A DNA stretch of 64,000 bases from Chloroflexota bacterium. GTDB lineage: Bacteria; Chloroflexota; Anaerolineae; UBA1429. Below the pieces are notes generated by a model. The model saw nothing but the letters and a program-made list of their open reading frames with translations, was not told where the DNA came from and made no database searches. Location: positions 62,001 to 126,000 of the forward strand of contig JAIOAW010000001.1 of NCBI GenBank assembly GCA_019873625.1, in the 5' to 3' direction. Below are positions 1-8,930 of the stretch, piece after piece. How positions within the stretch are numbered: the stretch's first letter is position 1; every line of letters starts with the position of its first letter. A program made the translations under genes and the position numbers.

Positions 1-564
1 GAGTTCTTTGCCCAGGCGGCGATGGTCGCGCCGTTCGATTTCCTCGAGGTGCGCCAAATAGGCCAGGAGTTCCTCGCGGCTGGGCCAGAGGGTGCCGTAA
101 ATGCGCTGGAGCATAGGGCGCTTTTCATCGCCACGCCAATAGGCCGCCGCCGTGTTCAGGAGTTTGAAAGCATCCACCGGGATTTGGCCCGTGTGCTCTA
201 TATGAGGCCCACGGCAAAGATCTAGAAAATCACCATGGCGGTAGATGGTAATCACCTCGCCCTCGGGCATCTCGCGGATGAGTTCCAGTTTGTAGGGCTG
301 GTTGGCAAAGAGGGCCAAGGCCTCTTCGCGCGATACCTCCTGGCGGATGAAGGGATGGCGCGCCTTGATGCTTTCCACCATCAGGGCCGAAATCCGTTCG
401 AGATCCTCCGGCGTCAGGGCGCGCGGCAGGTCGAAATCGTAGTAAAACCCGTCCTCGATGGCCGGGCCGATGCCCAGTTTGGCCTCGGGGAAGAGTTTCA
501 GCACGGCCTCGGCCATCACGTGCGAGGCGGAATGACGCATCGTTTCCAAATCGGGTTGAGACAT
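1..564 (-). CDS. thrS: Threonyl-tRNA synthetase, N-terminal part (cut by window edge)
   Basis: Charges tRNA-Thr with threonine in the cytoplasm. The 188 visible codons read into the left edge. The product opens almost at once with the editing-domain HxxxH motif (HSASH, residues 11-15) and continues through GIGPAIEDGFYYDFD and DFLDLCRGPH, both hallmarks of the ThrS second additional domain. The usual N-terminal TGS domain is absent, because the protein starts about ten residues before HSASH. ATG 564 is preceded by an AAGGAGGT ribosome site at 571-578, which fixes the start. The T-box leader upstream supports the assignment. The catalytic core lies outside the window. Function is certain; full domain make-up cannot be seen. 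Confidence 0.96.
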   Translation of the reverse strand, partial: MSQPDLETMRHSASHVMAEAVLKLFPEAKLGIGPAIEDGFYYDFDLPRALTPEDLERISALMVESIKARHPFIRQEVSREEALALFANQPYKLELIREMPEGEVITIYRHGDFLDLCRGPHIEHTGQIPVDAFKLLNTAAAYWRGDEKRPMLQRIYGTLWPSREELLAYLAHLEEIERRDHRRLGKEL

Positions 565-839
565 CGAAATACCTCCTTCAAAATGGCCACCCAATGAAAC
601 AGCCCCTCACCCATGGGGCGAGAGGCTGTGCTCACGCGGTTCCACCCAATTTTCGCGGCGCCGTAGAGGCCGCGCTCTTGTGCCGATAACGGGGCCACCG
701 GGGCTTCATACTGGGCCAAGGGCCGTTCCGAAGCCGGCTCGCAGGGGGTTTTCTCCGCCCGCCCGTGAGGAGGGTTCCAGTCTATGCCCTCCACTCCCTG
801 GCACGGCCGAAGACGGGTACTCGTCCTGCTCAACGCCTT
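565..839 (-). promoter_or_regulatory. T-box leader of thrS
   Basis: Read on the minus strand, positions 647-635 give GGGTGGAACCGCG, the near-invariant T-box antiterminator bulge sequence that pairs with the acceptor end of uncharged tRNA. It lies directly upstream of a terminator hairpin and the thrS start. The leader runs about 275 nt from the promoter to the start codon. Threonine limitation should raise thrS expression by antitermination. I could not place the Stem I specifier codon with confidence. Confidence 0.93.
601..628 (-). terminator. T-box-controlled intrinsic terminator
   Basis: On the minus strand AGCCTCTCGCCC and GGGTGAGGGGCT form a 12-bp stem (with G-U pairs) followed by a short U-rich stretch (GTTTCATT). 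It lies just 3' of the T-box sequence, with the geometry expected of the terminator that competes with the antiterminator. Confidence 0.8.
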
Positions 840-845
840 TTATAT

Positions 846-875
846 AGTATACTACGGAAACGGCCTGAGATACAA
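846..875 (-). promoter_or_regulatory. thrS promoter
   Basis: Minus-strand boxes TTGTAT (875-870) and TATACT (851-846) have an 18-bp spacer. Transcription would start near 839 and generate the T-box leader. Confidence 0.65.
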
Positions 876-925
876 TTTGGCGAAAATGCCGAGTGTTGGT
901 CAAAGAATCAGCCCACTGCCCAACT

Positions 926-953
926 TTGACGTAGCCTCACGAGCGCCTATCAT
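926..953 (+). promoter_or_regulatory. Promoter for the HtrA-type protease
   Basis: TTGACG (926-931) and TATCAT (948-953) are separated by 16 bp, about 55 bp before the start codon. It is divergent from the thrS promoter about 50 bp away. Confidence 0.6.
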
Positions 954-1008
954 ATCAACAAGCCTTTTGTGATGCAGATCGAGAGTTCCTTTCGAAAGGC
1001 GGTGAACA

Positions 1009-2223
1009 ATGAAAAAACTGTACCTGTTTGGCCTTATCCTTGTTTTGAGCATCGCGTTGGCGGGGTGCTTGCCCGCTTGGCCACGGTGGGCCCCCTCGCC
1101 CACGCCGACGATCGCACCAGCCCCCACGGCCACCGCCGCGCCGCCTCAGCCGGTTCTAGCGCCCACCGCCCCAGCCCAACAGGCCAAGGCGCCCCTGAAC
1201 GTGGAGGAATCGGTCAGCGCCCTGGAGGCGCTCGTCGAAGGGGTGTATAACAGCGCCGCGCCCGCTGTGGTGAACATCACCAGCCGCACCGTGCTCTACA
1301 CCTATTTCAACCAACCCGTTCCCCAGGAGGGAACCGGTTCGGGCTTTTTCTATGACCGCGAAGGGCACATCGTAACGAACTATCACGTGGTGGCGGATGC
1401 GCAATCCCTCACCGTCACGCTCAAAGAGGGGCAAGTGTATCCCGCCACGCTCGTGGGCGCAGACCCCTCGACGGACCTCGCTGTGATCAAGATCGAGGCG
1501 ACGGACCTGCCCGACCCGCTCCCCTTGGCCGATTCGGCGCAATTGCGCGTAGGGCAGTTCGTCCTGGCCATCGGCAACCCCTTTGGCCTGGAGCAAACCC
1601 TGACGATGGGCGTGATCAGCGCTTTGGGCCGGGAGATCGAAAGCCCCGATGGGCGCTTTATCGGAGAGGCCATCCAGACGGACGCGGCCATCAACCCCGG
1701 CAACTCGGGCGGCCCCTTGCTGGACCTGCAAGGGCGCGTTATCGGGGTCAACTCGCAGATCATCAGCACAAGCCAATCCTTCGCGGGCATTGGGTTCGCC
1801 GTCTCCTCTAACACGGTGCGGCGCGTGGTGCCTCAACTCATCGCCCATGGGCGCTATCCGCACCCGTGGCTGGGCGTGCGCCTGCTGGATATCACCCCAG
1901 AACGGGCCGAGGTGCTCAAGCGTTACGGCGCGTCCGTGCCCGTAGATCAGGGCGTGATGATCATAGAGATCGTGCCGGGAAGCCCTGCCGATAAGGCAGG
2001 CCTGCGCGGCGCCGACCGCACGGTAACCATCGGGAATTCGCGCATCCCCGTAGGGGGCGATATCATCGTCGCGATGGATGGCAAGCCCATCCGCTCCACG
2101 CAGGATCTGACGGTGCAATTGGATACGGCCTACCAGGTGGGCGATACGGTAACCGTAACGATCAACCGCCAGGGCCAAGAGATGCAGGTGCCCGTTACCC
2201 TCGCCGAGCGGCAACCCCAATAA
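1009..2223 (+). CDS. HtrA/DegP-type S1C serine protease, lipoprotein
   Basis: Extracytoplasmic quality-control protease. Residues 1-20 are a lipoprotein signal ending in the lipobox LAGC (Cys20), followed by a long Pro/Ala/Thr-rich linker to about residue 62. The trypsin-like domain carries the triad His126 (TNYHVV), Asp156 (STDLAVI) and Ser233 (GNSGGP). One C-terminal PDZ domain follows from about residue 300 (GVMIIEIVPGSPADKAGLRG). The length of 404 aa with one PDZ is typical of DegS/HtrA-like proteins. It has its own promoter and is closed by a strong terminator, so it is monocistronic. Lipid anchoring on the outer face of the membrane is inferred from the lipobox. Confidence 0.93.
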   Translation: MKKLYLFGLILVLSIALAGCLPAWPRWAPSPTPTIAPAPTATAAPPQPVLAPTAPAQQAKAPLNVEESVSALEALVEGVYNSAAPAVVNITSRTVLYTYFNQPVPQEGTGSGFFYDREGHIVTNYHVVADAQSLTVTLKEGQVYPATLVGADPSTDLAVIKIEATDLPDPLPLADSAQLRVGQFVLAIGNPFGLEQTLTMGVISALGREIESPDGRFIGEAIQTDAAINPGNSGGPLLDLQGRVIGVNSQIISTSQSFAGIGFAVSSNTVRRVVPQLIAHGRYPHPWLGVRLLDITPERAEVLKRYGASVPVDQGVMIIEIVPGSPADKAGLRGADRTVTIGNSRIPVGGDIIVAMDGKPIRSTQDLTVQLDTAYQVGDTVTVTINRQGQEMQVPVTLAERQPQ

Positions 2224-2235
2224 GGGCCTACCCAA

Positions 2236-2277
2236 GGGGCCGGCCTGATGACCTCGTCACGGCCGGCCCCTCTTTTT
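2236..2277 (+). terminator. Intrinsic terminator after htrA-like gene
   Basis: GGGGCCGGCC (2236-2245) pairs perfectly with GGCCGGCCCC (2261-2270) and is followed by TCTTTTT. Confidence 0.9.
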
Positions 2278-2338
2278 GGAGCGCGGGAGTAAACCAAGTT
2301 TTGGTTGCGAGAATCTACCCATCCTAAGAAAGGTCCCT

Positions 2339-2614
2339 ATGAGCATTTTTGAGGCTCTGATGCTCCTCTGTTTTGGCCTGAGTTGGCCCATCTCCATCGC
2401 CAAGACGCTCCGCACCAAGCGCGTCGAGGGGAAAAGCCCCCTGTTTATGGCCGTCATCCTGGTTGGCTACCTGAGCGGCATCCTCCACAAACTCATCTAC
2501 TCGCGCGATTGGATCATCTTTTTATACCTATTCAACTTTACCGTCATTTCGATTGATCTCCGCCTCTATTACAAGTACCGCCCGCGCCCCGAAAAGCCCG
2601 CCCTACCCTCCTAA
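2339..2614 (+). CDS. Small membrane protein, PQ-loop/SemiSWEET-like
   Basis: A 91-residue hydrophobic protein with about three membrane segments. The stretch CFGLSWPISIAKTLRTK resembles the small bacterial PQ-loop-repeat proteins, in which a helix carrying a Pro is followed by a basic loop. ATG 2339 follows AAGAAAGG at a normal distance; an upstream in-frame TTG has no ribosome site. A transport role is possible but unproven. No obvious functional tie to its neighbours. Confidence 0.7.
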   Translation: MSIFEALMLLCFGLSWPISIAKTLRTKRVEGKSPLFMAVILVGYLSGILHKLIYSRDWIIFLYLFNFTVISIDLRLYYKYRPRPEKPALPS

Positions 2615-2690
2615 GGCGCCTTTCTAGACAAGCCCCTTCCCTTGGGCTATACTCCCCTTGCTAGGAACGACGCTTCATCGAGGAGAGACG

Positions 2691-3623
2691 ATGCCCTCTA
2701 TTGCGCCTTTTGGCACGGCTGGCTCTTGGTTCAAAGGCAACCTACACACGCACACGACCCAATCCGACGGGGAACTTAGCCCCGAAGAGGCCGTGGCCTG
2801 GTACCGCGCCCACGGCTATGACTTTATCGCGCTCACCGACCATTGGGTGTACACGCCTGGCCGGCGCATCAGTTCGGATTTCATCACCCTCAGCGGCGCG
2901 GAACTGCATGGCGAGGGATATCACCTCCTCGCCCTGGGGCTGATCTCCCTGCCCGACCGCGCCTTGGCCGACGATGTGCAGGCCACGGTGCGCGAGGTGT
3001 GCACGCGAGGGGGACTGGCCTTTTTCGCCCACCCTTACTGGACGGGTCAGCGCCCCTCGGAGATGGCCCCCATCCGGGGCCTGGCCGGCCTTGAAGTGTA
3101 CAACGCCGTCTGCGAAGAGATGCAGGGCCTGGGGTACGCGCGCGTCCATTGGGATGAACTCCTCGGGCGCGGCCGGCGTTTGCTGGGCCTGGCGGTGGAT
3201 GACGTCCACTGGCGCGCCGAACACAACGCCCAGGGCAAGGGGTTTGTTATGGTAAAGGCAGAACGATTAGAAGAAGGGTGCCTCCTCGAAAGCCTCGCCA
3301 AAGGGCAGTTTTACGCAAGCACCGGCCCCCGCCTGGAGGATTTGCGCCTAGAATGGGGCGAGGATGGGCAGGCGGTGTTGCACGCCTTCTGCAGCCCCTG
3401 CCGGCAGATCACCTTTTACGCCCACGGCCCCACAGGGCGGCGGTTCACGGCGCCGAAGGGGGAGTGGCTCGATCACGCCTGTTTGCCCATCAAAGAGGAA
3501 CAGGTCTTTTTGCGCGTGGAGTGCCAAGATGACCTCGGGCGCATCGCCTGGAGCAACCCCCTCTTTGTGGAGGACGTGCTTGGCGCGCCCAAGGCGCGGC
3601 ATCGTCCGCAGGAGAGTTCCTGA
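2691..3623 (+). CDS. PHP-domain metal-dependent phosphoesterase
   Basis: Probable cytoplasmic hydrolase of the polymerase-and-histidinol-phosphatase fold. The N-terminal HTHTTQSDG, the TDHW motif, the HPYW motif (central) and a later AVDDVH segment supply the usual metal-binding His/Asp residues. The C-terminal third looks like a beta-rich domain, as in CehA/McbA-type PHP proteins. Start ATG 2691 is preceded by AGGAGAG; an in-frame TTG further upstream is unsupported. Its stop overlaps the start of sppA by one base (TGATG), so the two are translationally coupled. The substrate is unknown. Confidence 0.85.
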   Translation: MPSIAPFGTAGSWFKGNLHTHTTQSDGELSPEEAVAWYRAHGYDFIALTDHWVYTPGRRISSDFITLSGAELHGEGYHLLALGLISLPDRALADDVQATVREVCTRGGLAFFAHPYWTGQRPSEMAPIRGLAGLEVYNAVCEEMQGLGYARVHWDELLGRGRRLLGLAVDDVHWRAEHNAQGKGFVMVKAERLEEGCLLESLAKGQFYASTGPRLEDLRLEWGEDGQAVLHAFCSPCRQITFYAHGPTGRRFTAPKGEWLDHACLPIKEEQVFLRVECQDDLGRIAWSNPLFVEDVLGAPKARHRPQESS

Positions 3624-4570
3624 TGAAACGGCATAAGCGCACCTGGGTCATCGCTCTTGTTGTTCTGGCCGCGTTAGGGCTATGCGGCATATGCGGCCTT
3701 ATCGCCCTCTTGGGCGCTCCGCGAGGCCCCCGGGTGCCCTTGGGCGCGCAGGGGGTGGCCATCATCCCCATCAAGGGCACCATCCTCGCCGGGAGCGGGG
3801 GGCTGCCTATGTCTACGCCATCCCTCGCTTACAGCGACCGCATCATTCAAGATATCCAGCGCGCTGAGGAGGACCCCGCCGTAGCCGCCATCGTCTTGGA
3901 AATCAACAGCCCCGGCGGGAGCGTAGTGGGGAGCGTGGATATCTATCACGCGGTGCGCGCGGCGCGCAAACCCGTCGTGGCCTCCATTGGCGAGATGGGC
4001 GCCTCGGGCGGTTACTACATCGCCTGCGGGGCCGATCGCATCGTGGTGCGGCCCGGGTCCATCACGGGGAGCATCGGCGTGATTATGGAGATGCTCGATG
4101 CCAGCCAACTCGCCTCGAAACTCGGCGTCACCTTGGAGGTCATCAAAACCGGCCCCTACAAAGACCAGGGGAGTTGGCACCGCCCGTTGACCGCCGAGGA
4201 ACGCGCGCTCTTGCAGGCGATGCTCGACGAGGCCTATGAGGATTTCATCCAAGCCGTTGTGCAGGGGCGCGGCCTGGCCGAGGATCAAGTGCGCGCCGTA
4301 GCCGATGGCCGCATCCTAAGCGGAAGGCAAGCGGTGCGCTTGGGCTTGGCCGACCGCGAGGGCGACCTGCAAGAGGCGGTAAACCTCGCCGCCGAACTGG
4401 CCGGCCTGAGCGGGGCGCCCGAAGAAATCCGTTATGAGCGCCAGCCGGGGGTCCTCGAACTCCTTTTGGGCAGCCTATGGCAGGCCCGCCAGACGGACCT
4501 CGCCCTCCTGCGGGAGATATTGACCGCCGGGCGCTCGCCCGTTATGCAGTACCTGTATATCGCCCCCTAA
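3623..4570 (+). CDS. sppA: Signal peptide peptidase SppA (family S49)
   Basis: Membrane-bound serine protease that degrades cleaved signal peptides. A single N-terminal membrane anchor (residues about 8-30) is followed by the S49 domain. The nucleophile is Ser128 in GEMGASGGYYIA and the general base is Lys180 in TGPYKDQGS. Their spacing of 52 residues matches the Bacillus Ser147/Lys199 pair. The short 315-aa form is the single-domain type. It overlaps the PHP gene by one base and is probably co-transcribed with it. Confidence 0.93.
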   Translation: MKRHKRTWVIALVVLAALGLCGICGLIALLGAPRGPRVPLGAQGVAIIPIKGTILAGSGGLPMSTPSLAYSDRIIQDIQRAEEDPAVAAIVLEINSPGGSVVGSVDIYHAVRAARKPVVASIGEMGASGGYYIACGADRIVVRPGSITGSIGVIMEMLDASQLASKLGVTLEVIKTGPYKDQGSWHRPLTAEERALLQAMLDEAYEDFIQAVVQGRGLAEDQVRAVADGRILSGRQAVRLGLADREGDLQEAVNLAAELAGLSGAPEEIRYERQPGVLELLLGSLWQARQTDLALLREILTAGRSPVMQYLYIAP

Positions 4571-4625
4571 TGGGCCAATCGGGGGCGCCATTCAGCGTTT
4601 ACACCGCACCAAAAAGAGGCGACCT

Positions 4626-5405
4626 ATGAAAGCGCCTATGACGCGCCGTGAGGTGCTTCGAGGGTTGGGGTTGATCGCCGGAGGGTTGTTCCTCGCGGCC
4701 TGCCGCCGCCAAGCCGCCCCGGTGGAAACAATCGGCAAGGAGGCGGCCACCATTACCAGCACACCGTTCGAAGGGAGGGAAGCGATGATCGAAGGCATCC
4801 ATTGGATTGGGCACGCGAGTTTTCGCATCGAAGCGAACGGCAAGGTCATCTATCTGGACCCCTGGAAGGTCAAACAGGCCAAGCCGGCCGATCTCATCCT
4901 CGTGACGCACGGCCACCATGACCATCTTTCCACAGAGGATATCGCCCGCATCGCCAAACCCGATACGGTCATCGTCATCGCCGCGCCTTATGCCAACCAG
5001 GTCCAGGGGGACGTGCGCCCCATCGCGGCGGGGCAAACGATGACCATCGGCGGCATCACCATCGAGGCAGTGCCCTCCTACAACACGAACAAACCCAACC
5101 ATCCCCGCAGCGCGGGGAACGTAGGGTATATTGTCGAAATCGGGGGGCGGCGCATTTACCACGCGGGGGATACAGACCTTATCCCCGAGATGAGCGCCTT
5201 CCGCTGCGATGTGGCCCTCTTGCCCATCGGCGGCAAATACACAATGGACGTCAAAGAGGCCGTCGAGGCTGTGGGGCGCATCAAGCCTAAGGTGGCCATC
5301 CCGATGCACTGGGGGGAGATTGTCGGCACTGCCAAAGACGCGGAGTATTTCCGCGGCCATATGCCCGAAGGCGTACAGGCCGTCATCCTGGAGCCGGAGG
5401 GCTGA
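4626..5405 (+). CDS. Metallo-beta-lactamase-fold hydrolase (UPF0173-like), exported lipoprotein
   Basis: The N-terminus combines a twin-arginine-like start (MTRREVLRGLG) with a lipobox-like LAAC, so export by Tat with lipid attachment is likely. The mature part has the metal motif THGHHDH, a GNVGYIVEIGG segment, HAGDTD and a final MHWGE, which is the pattern of the UPF0173/YtkL-like hydrolases. These proteins usually lack a signal sequence, so the exported form is a little unusual. The substrate is unknown. It ends 7 nt before rtcA. Confidence 0.85.
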   Translation: MKAPMTRREVLRGLGLIAGGLFLAACRRQAAPVETIGKEAATITSTPFEGREAMIEGIHWIGHASFRIEANGKVIYLDPWKVKQAKPADLILVTHGHHDHLSTEDIARIAKPDTVIVIAAPYANQVQGDVRPIAAGQTMTIGGITIEAVPSYNTNKPNHPRSAGNVGYIVEIGGRRIYHAGDTDLIPEMSAFRCDVALLPIGGKYTMDVKEAVEAVGRIKPKVAIPMHWGEIVGTAKDAEYFRGHMPEGVQAVILEPEG

Positions 5406-5412
5406 GCGGCGC

Positions 5413-6474
5413 GTGGGCGAGGCTATCCTTCTCGATGGTTCCTACGGCGAGGGCGGCGGGCAGATCATTCGCACGGCCCTCGCCCTCGCCGCCCTGACCG
5501 GTCGGCCCTTCCGCATCGAGAATATCCGCGCCGGGCGCGAGAACCCCGGCCTTCGCCCCCAACATTTGGCGGCCGTGCGCGCCGTAGCGCAGATGTGCGA
5601 CGCCGAAACCACGGGAGATGCGGTCAACTCCCGGGAGTTGACCTTTGCGCCCCGTTCGGCGCCCAGGGCGGGCGAATACACTGCCGATGTGAGCGCCATC
5701 GCCGGCGAAGGGAGCGCCGGTTCGGTGACGCTCCTGTTGCAGACCCTCTTTTTCCCTTTGGCCTTTGCGGCGGGAGATTCGAGGCTTACCCTACGGGGCG
5801 GCACGCACGTGCGCTGGAGCCCGCCCTATCATTATTTGGCCGAGGTTTGGCTGCCCTTGATGGAACGCATCGGCTTTTCGGGGCGGCTGGAACTGGGGCC
5901 TTGGGGATGGTACCCACGCGGCGGGGGAGAGATCGTCGCGCACATCCAAGGGGGCCTACGCCCAGAGGCGCTCAGGGGGCTGGAACTCTTTAATCGGGGG
6001 CGGCTCGTCAGCGTCTGGGGATTTTCAGCGGCCTCCAACCTCCCCGCCCACATCGCCGAACGCCAACGAGCGCAGGTGCTCGCGCGGCTGGCCTCGCGGC
6101 ACATCCGCGCCGAGATCGCCTGCTGGGCGCCCGCCTCGCCGGGGCCGGGCACGGCCGTCTTTCTCCTCGCGGAATATAAGGCCATCACCGCCGGGTTCAC
6201 GGGCTACGGCCGGCTGCGCTACCCTGCCGAAAAGGTGGCCGATGACGCCTTTGAGGCCTTTGACGAGCATCGCCGCAGCGGTATGGCGCTCGACCCTCAC
6301 CTGGCCGACCAGGCCATCTTGCCGCTCGCCTTAGCCCCTGGCCCCTCGCGGTTTACGACGAGCCGCATTACGGCGCACCTCACCACCGTGGCTTGGGTCG
6401 TAAGGCAATTCCTCCCGCGCGAAATCGCCATAGATGGCGCCGAAGGCGCGCCCGGCCAGGTAACCATCCGCTAG
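5413..6474 (+). CDS. rtcA: RNA 3'-terminal phosphate cyclase
   Basis: Converts RNA 3'-phosphate to a 2',3'-cyclic phosphate using ATP. The N-terminal [19 protein letters not shown] is the family signature. The nucleophile is His296 in DPHLADQ, and the total of 353 aa is normal. The GTG start at 5413 places the signature at the expected position; longer in-frame readings run through the preceding gene. No rtcB ligase or rtcR regulator is in the window, so the usual rtcBA pairing is absent. Its end overlaps the convergent AMMECR1 gene by four bases. Confidence 0.93.
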   Translation: MGEAILLDGSYGEGGGQIIRTALALAALTGRPFRIENIRAGRENPGLRPQHLAAVRAVAQMCDAETTGDAVNSRELTFAPRSAPRAGEYTADVSAIAGEGSAGSVTLLLQTLFFPLAFAAGDSRLTLRGGTHVRWSPPYHYLAEVWLPLMERIGFSGRLELGPWGWYPRGGGEIVAHIQGGLRPEALRGLELFNRGRLVSVWGFSAASNLPAHIAERQRAQVLARLASRHIRAEIACWAPASPGPGTAVFLLAEYKAITAGFTGYGRLRYPAEKVADDAFEAFDEHRRSGMALDPHLADQAILPLALAPGPSRFTTSRITAHLTTVAWVVRQFLPREIAIDGAEGAPGQVTIR

Positions 6475-6986
6475 TGGTAACGCGTCACCCGAAAGCGGTA
6501 GAGGCGGTAGGGTTCGCTCGGGTGGATGCCCGCCTTGCTCAAGGCGATGGAGACCTGCTCTTCGGGCGTATCCACGCCTTCGAGATCGGGCAGGAGCAGG
6601 CCGCGCCGCATCCCCCGCTGGACGATGACGCCATACGTCTTGGGGTCGAGTTGCTCGATGGAGTCAATCGGTTCCGGCTCCTCGAGCACATCCACCGAGA
6701 TCTCCAAATCGGCCAATTCTTCAGGGCGGAGGGGGAGAAAACGCGGGTCTCGCGTGGCCGCGCTGATGGCGTTGGCGATAACCTCTTTGGCCACATTCGA
6801 CTGCATCGGCTCAATGGTGCCGATGCAACCGCGCAAATGCCCGTGCCGGTGGAGCGAGACAAAAGCGCCGGCCCGGCGTTTCATCTCCGGCGTCAGTTCC
6901 TCGGGCGGATCAATCACCTTCCCCTGTAGGATATACGTCTCGATCGTCTTCCGTGCCAATTGCACAAGCGGATGTTCCTCTGCCAT
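6471..6986 (-). CDS. amrA: AMMECR1-domain protein (AmrA-like)
   Basis: A 171-residue AMMECR1 protein with the signature [13 protein letters not shown] and the conserved [12 protein letters not shown] block. The family often accompanies a Memo-like protein and a radical SAM enzyme (AmmeMemoRadiSam system); neither is present here. ATG 6986 is chosen because AAAGGAG sits 8 nt upstream. An ATG at 7004 is possible but lacks a site. The start lies inside the 3' end of the dihydrouridine synthase gene, so the two are coupled. The biochemical role is unresolved. Confidence 0.85.
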   Translation of the reverse strand: MAEEHPLVQLARKTIETYILQGKVIDPPEELTPEMKRRAGAFVSLHRHGHLRGCIGTIEPMQSNVAKEVIANAISAATRDPRFLPLRPEELADLEISVDVLEEPEPIDSIEQLDPKTYGVIVQRGMRRGLLLPDLEGVDTPEEQVSIALSKAGIHPSEPYRLYRFRVTRYH

Positions 6987-7965
6987 CTCCTGCGCTCCTT
7001 TCATCCGCGCGCCAGCCTCGCAGAATCTCTAGCACCTGGCTCACTGCCGAGGCGGTGACCAAACGGGGCCTCAGGGCGCTTGCGCCCTCCAACCCCCGCA
7101 CATAGTGTACGGCATATTTGCGAAAGAGGATAACCCCCAGCCGCTCGCCATAGTAATCCACCATCATCCGCAGGTGCCGTTCCATCACGGCCAAGCGCTC
7201 TTCAAAGGGCACCTCATCGAGCGCGCGCCTCTGAAAAATCCAGGGGTTGCCGATGGCGCCCCGGCCGATCATCACGGCGTCGCAGCCCGTCACCCGGCGG
7301 ATGGCCGCGATATCTTCCGGCGTGCGCACATCCCCATTGGCAAAGACGGGCACCCGCACCGCCGCCTTGACCTCGGCGATGGCTTCCCAATCGGCCCTGC
7401 CGCGAAAGGCCTGAGAACGCGTGCGCCCGTGCACCGCGATGGCGCTCACGCCGCTCTCTTCCAGGATGCGCGCGACTTCGAGGTAGTTGCGCGAGGTTTC
7501 ATCCCAGCCCAGGCGGATTTTGGCCGTGACGGGCACCGCAGACACCTTCACCAGCGCTGAAACGAGCCGACCGATGAGAGGTGGGTTGCACAGGAGCGCC
7601 GCACCTCGCCCCCCGCCTGCCACGCGGCGGGCCGGGCAGCCCAGGTTCAGGTCGAGGATATCGGGCCGGCGTTGGAGGGCCTTTTGGGCGGCGCGCACCA
7701 GGCGCTCCTCCTCTTTGGCCAAAAGTTGGATCGCCACGGGGCGCTCTTCCTCGCGAAAGTCCAAGAGGCGCTCGTGATGGTGCCCCCTGGCCGCGAGGGC
7801 GTCATCGGGGATGCAAGGGGTGTAACTCAGGGCCGAACCCATCTCGCGGCACAAAAGGCGAAAGGGCACATCGGAATACCCCGCCATAGGCGCGAGGATT
7901 AGGTCGCCATAGATGGGCACAGTGCCGATGGAAAACGTGGGTGCAGCATCCTCTGGGCGGTGCAA
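6910..7965 (-). CDS. dus: tRNA-dihydrouridine synthase (DusB-like)
   Basis: Flavoenzyme reducing uridines in t[15 protein letters not shown] opens the TIM barrel. Cys110 in LNLGCPARR is the catalytic acid. [11 protein letters not shown] and [13 protein letters not shown] are the FMN-binding blocks. The start is a TTG at 7965, with AAAGG upstream and no better candidate. The last ~30 residues (RADERSAG onward) look unlike the family and are encoded across the 5' end of the next gene, so the family end is probably near EILRGW. Either the stop was lost and the frame reads on, or there is a small frameshift. Confidence 0.92.
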   Translation of the reverse strand: MHRPEDAAPTFSIGTVPIYGDLILAPMAGYSDVPFRLLCREMGSALSYTPCIPDDALAARGHHHERLLDFREEERPVAIQLLAKEEERLVRAAQKALQRRPDILDLNLGCPARRVAGGGRGAALLCNPPLIGRLVSALVKVSAVPVTAKIRLGWDETSRNYLEVARILEESGVSAIAVHGRTRSQAFRGRADWEAIAEVKAAVRVPVFANGDVRTPEDIAAIRRVTGCDAVMIGRGAIGNPWIFQRRALDEVPFEERLAVMERHLRMMVDYYGERLGVILFRKYAVHYVRGLEGASALRPRLVTASAVSQVLEILRGWRADERSAGDGRGTSACAIGTEDDRDVYPTGEGD

Positions 7966-8188
7966 GGGGTAGCATCCTTTCGCAAAATCTCACCGCCCAG
8001 TGTAGGGGTTCTGGGGCGCTTAGTCAAACCTCGGGCCTGGGCAAGGGTGCGCCACCGCACGCCTCGCCCAGGTTTGGGCTAGCGACCTCACGCTCGCTAC
8101 GTGCACGGCGGCCCCTCGCCTTAAATCGAGCGGCGAGGGAAAAGGCGCACCATATGGTAGGCACCCGTCCTCATATAGGGCGGGTAGC
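7966..8188. other. Intergenic region with three consecutive hairpins
   Basis: No gene. Three inverted repeats follow one another. A 15-bp interrupted stem spans 8036-8072 (CCTGGGC at one end, GCCCAGG at the other, inner GTGCG/CGCAC around CCAC). A short AGCG/CGCT pair lies near 8081-8098. CCCTCGCC pairs with GGCGAGGG at about 8113-8139. None has a proper U-tract. They lie between the end of the SDR gene and the start of dus, both on the minus strand. Confidence 0.6.
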
Positions 8189-8929
8189 CTATCCTCGGCC
8201 CAGGTACTTTTGCTGGAGGGGAAGGACAATCGCCTCGAGCATATTCGCCTCGGGCGGCAAGGTGGCCATCAAAAGGGCGCACCGGGCGATGACCTCCGGC
8301 TCGAACATCGGCTCGATATCCTCGCGGCGCCCCTGCGCCTGGCCCGCGATGCGCCGCTCCACGAGCGTGTTGCCGGGGTGCAGGCAACTGACGGCGATGC
8401 CGTAATCGCGCCCTTCGAGCGCGGCGGCTTGCGTCAGCCCCCAGATGCCGAATTTGCTCGCCGTATAGGGCGCCATATTCTCGCGCGTGCGCTGCGCCGA
8501 GATGCTCCCGATATTGATGATCCGCCCCCCGCCGGCCGGCTTCATTATCTTGAAGGCCTCGCGGATGCAGAGAAAAGGCCCCGTCAAGTTCGCCCCGATG
8601 ACGTTATTCCAGGCCTCGAGCGAGAGCGTCTCTAAAGGGCCTCCGTCGAAGGCGCCCGAACTGTTCACGAGGATATCCAGCCTGCCAAAGTGGGCCATCG
8701 CCCTTTCAAAGAGGGCGATCACCTCGGCCTCGCGCGTGACATCGGTGGGCACCGCCAAAACGTCCGCCCCAAAGGCGCGCATCTCGTTTGCAGCGGCCTC
8801 CAAGCGCGCCGCGTTGCGCCCTGCGATCGCCAGCCCACAGCCCTCTCGCGCAAAGGCCAAGGCGATGGCTTTGCCGATGCCGCTGCCGCCGCCTGTGATG
8901 ATCGCCGCTTTCCCCTCCAACTGCCCCAT
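8189..8929 (-). CDS. Short-chain dehydrogenase/reductase
   Basis: Classical SDR of 246 residues. It has the NAD(P) motif TGGGSGIG (12-19), Asn114, the active-site serine near GSISAQ (142-144), and Tyr155-xxx-Lys159. The usual NNAG is NSSG here. The start ATG 8929 lies one base after the upstream iron-sulfur gene's stop, so the two form an operon. The substrate is unknown; 3-oxoacyl reductase- or sugar-dehydrogenase-type activities are both possible. Confidence 0.88.
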   Translation of the reverse strand: MGQLEGKAAIITGGGSGIGKAIALAFAREGCGLAIAGRNAARLEAAANEMRAFGADVLAVPTDVTREAEVIALFERAMAHFGRLDILVNSSGAFDGGPLETLSLEAWNNVIGANLTGPFLCIREAFKIMKPAGGGRIINIGSISAQRTRENMAPYTASKFGIWGLTQAAALEGRDYGIAVSCLHPGNTLVERRIAGQAQGRREDIEPMFEPEVIARCALLMATLPPEANMLEAIVLPLQQKYLGRG

Positions 8930-8930
8930 C

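Noticed and set aside
1156-2235. 359-codon minus-strand frame
   Set aside because: Antisense to the HtrA-like protease with its full catalytic triad.
8113-8139. CCCTCGCC/GGCGAGGG hairpin as a terminator
   Set aside because: No U-tract on either strand after the stem, so it was described only as part of the intergenic hairpin group.
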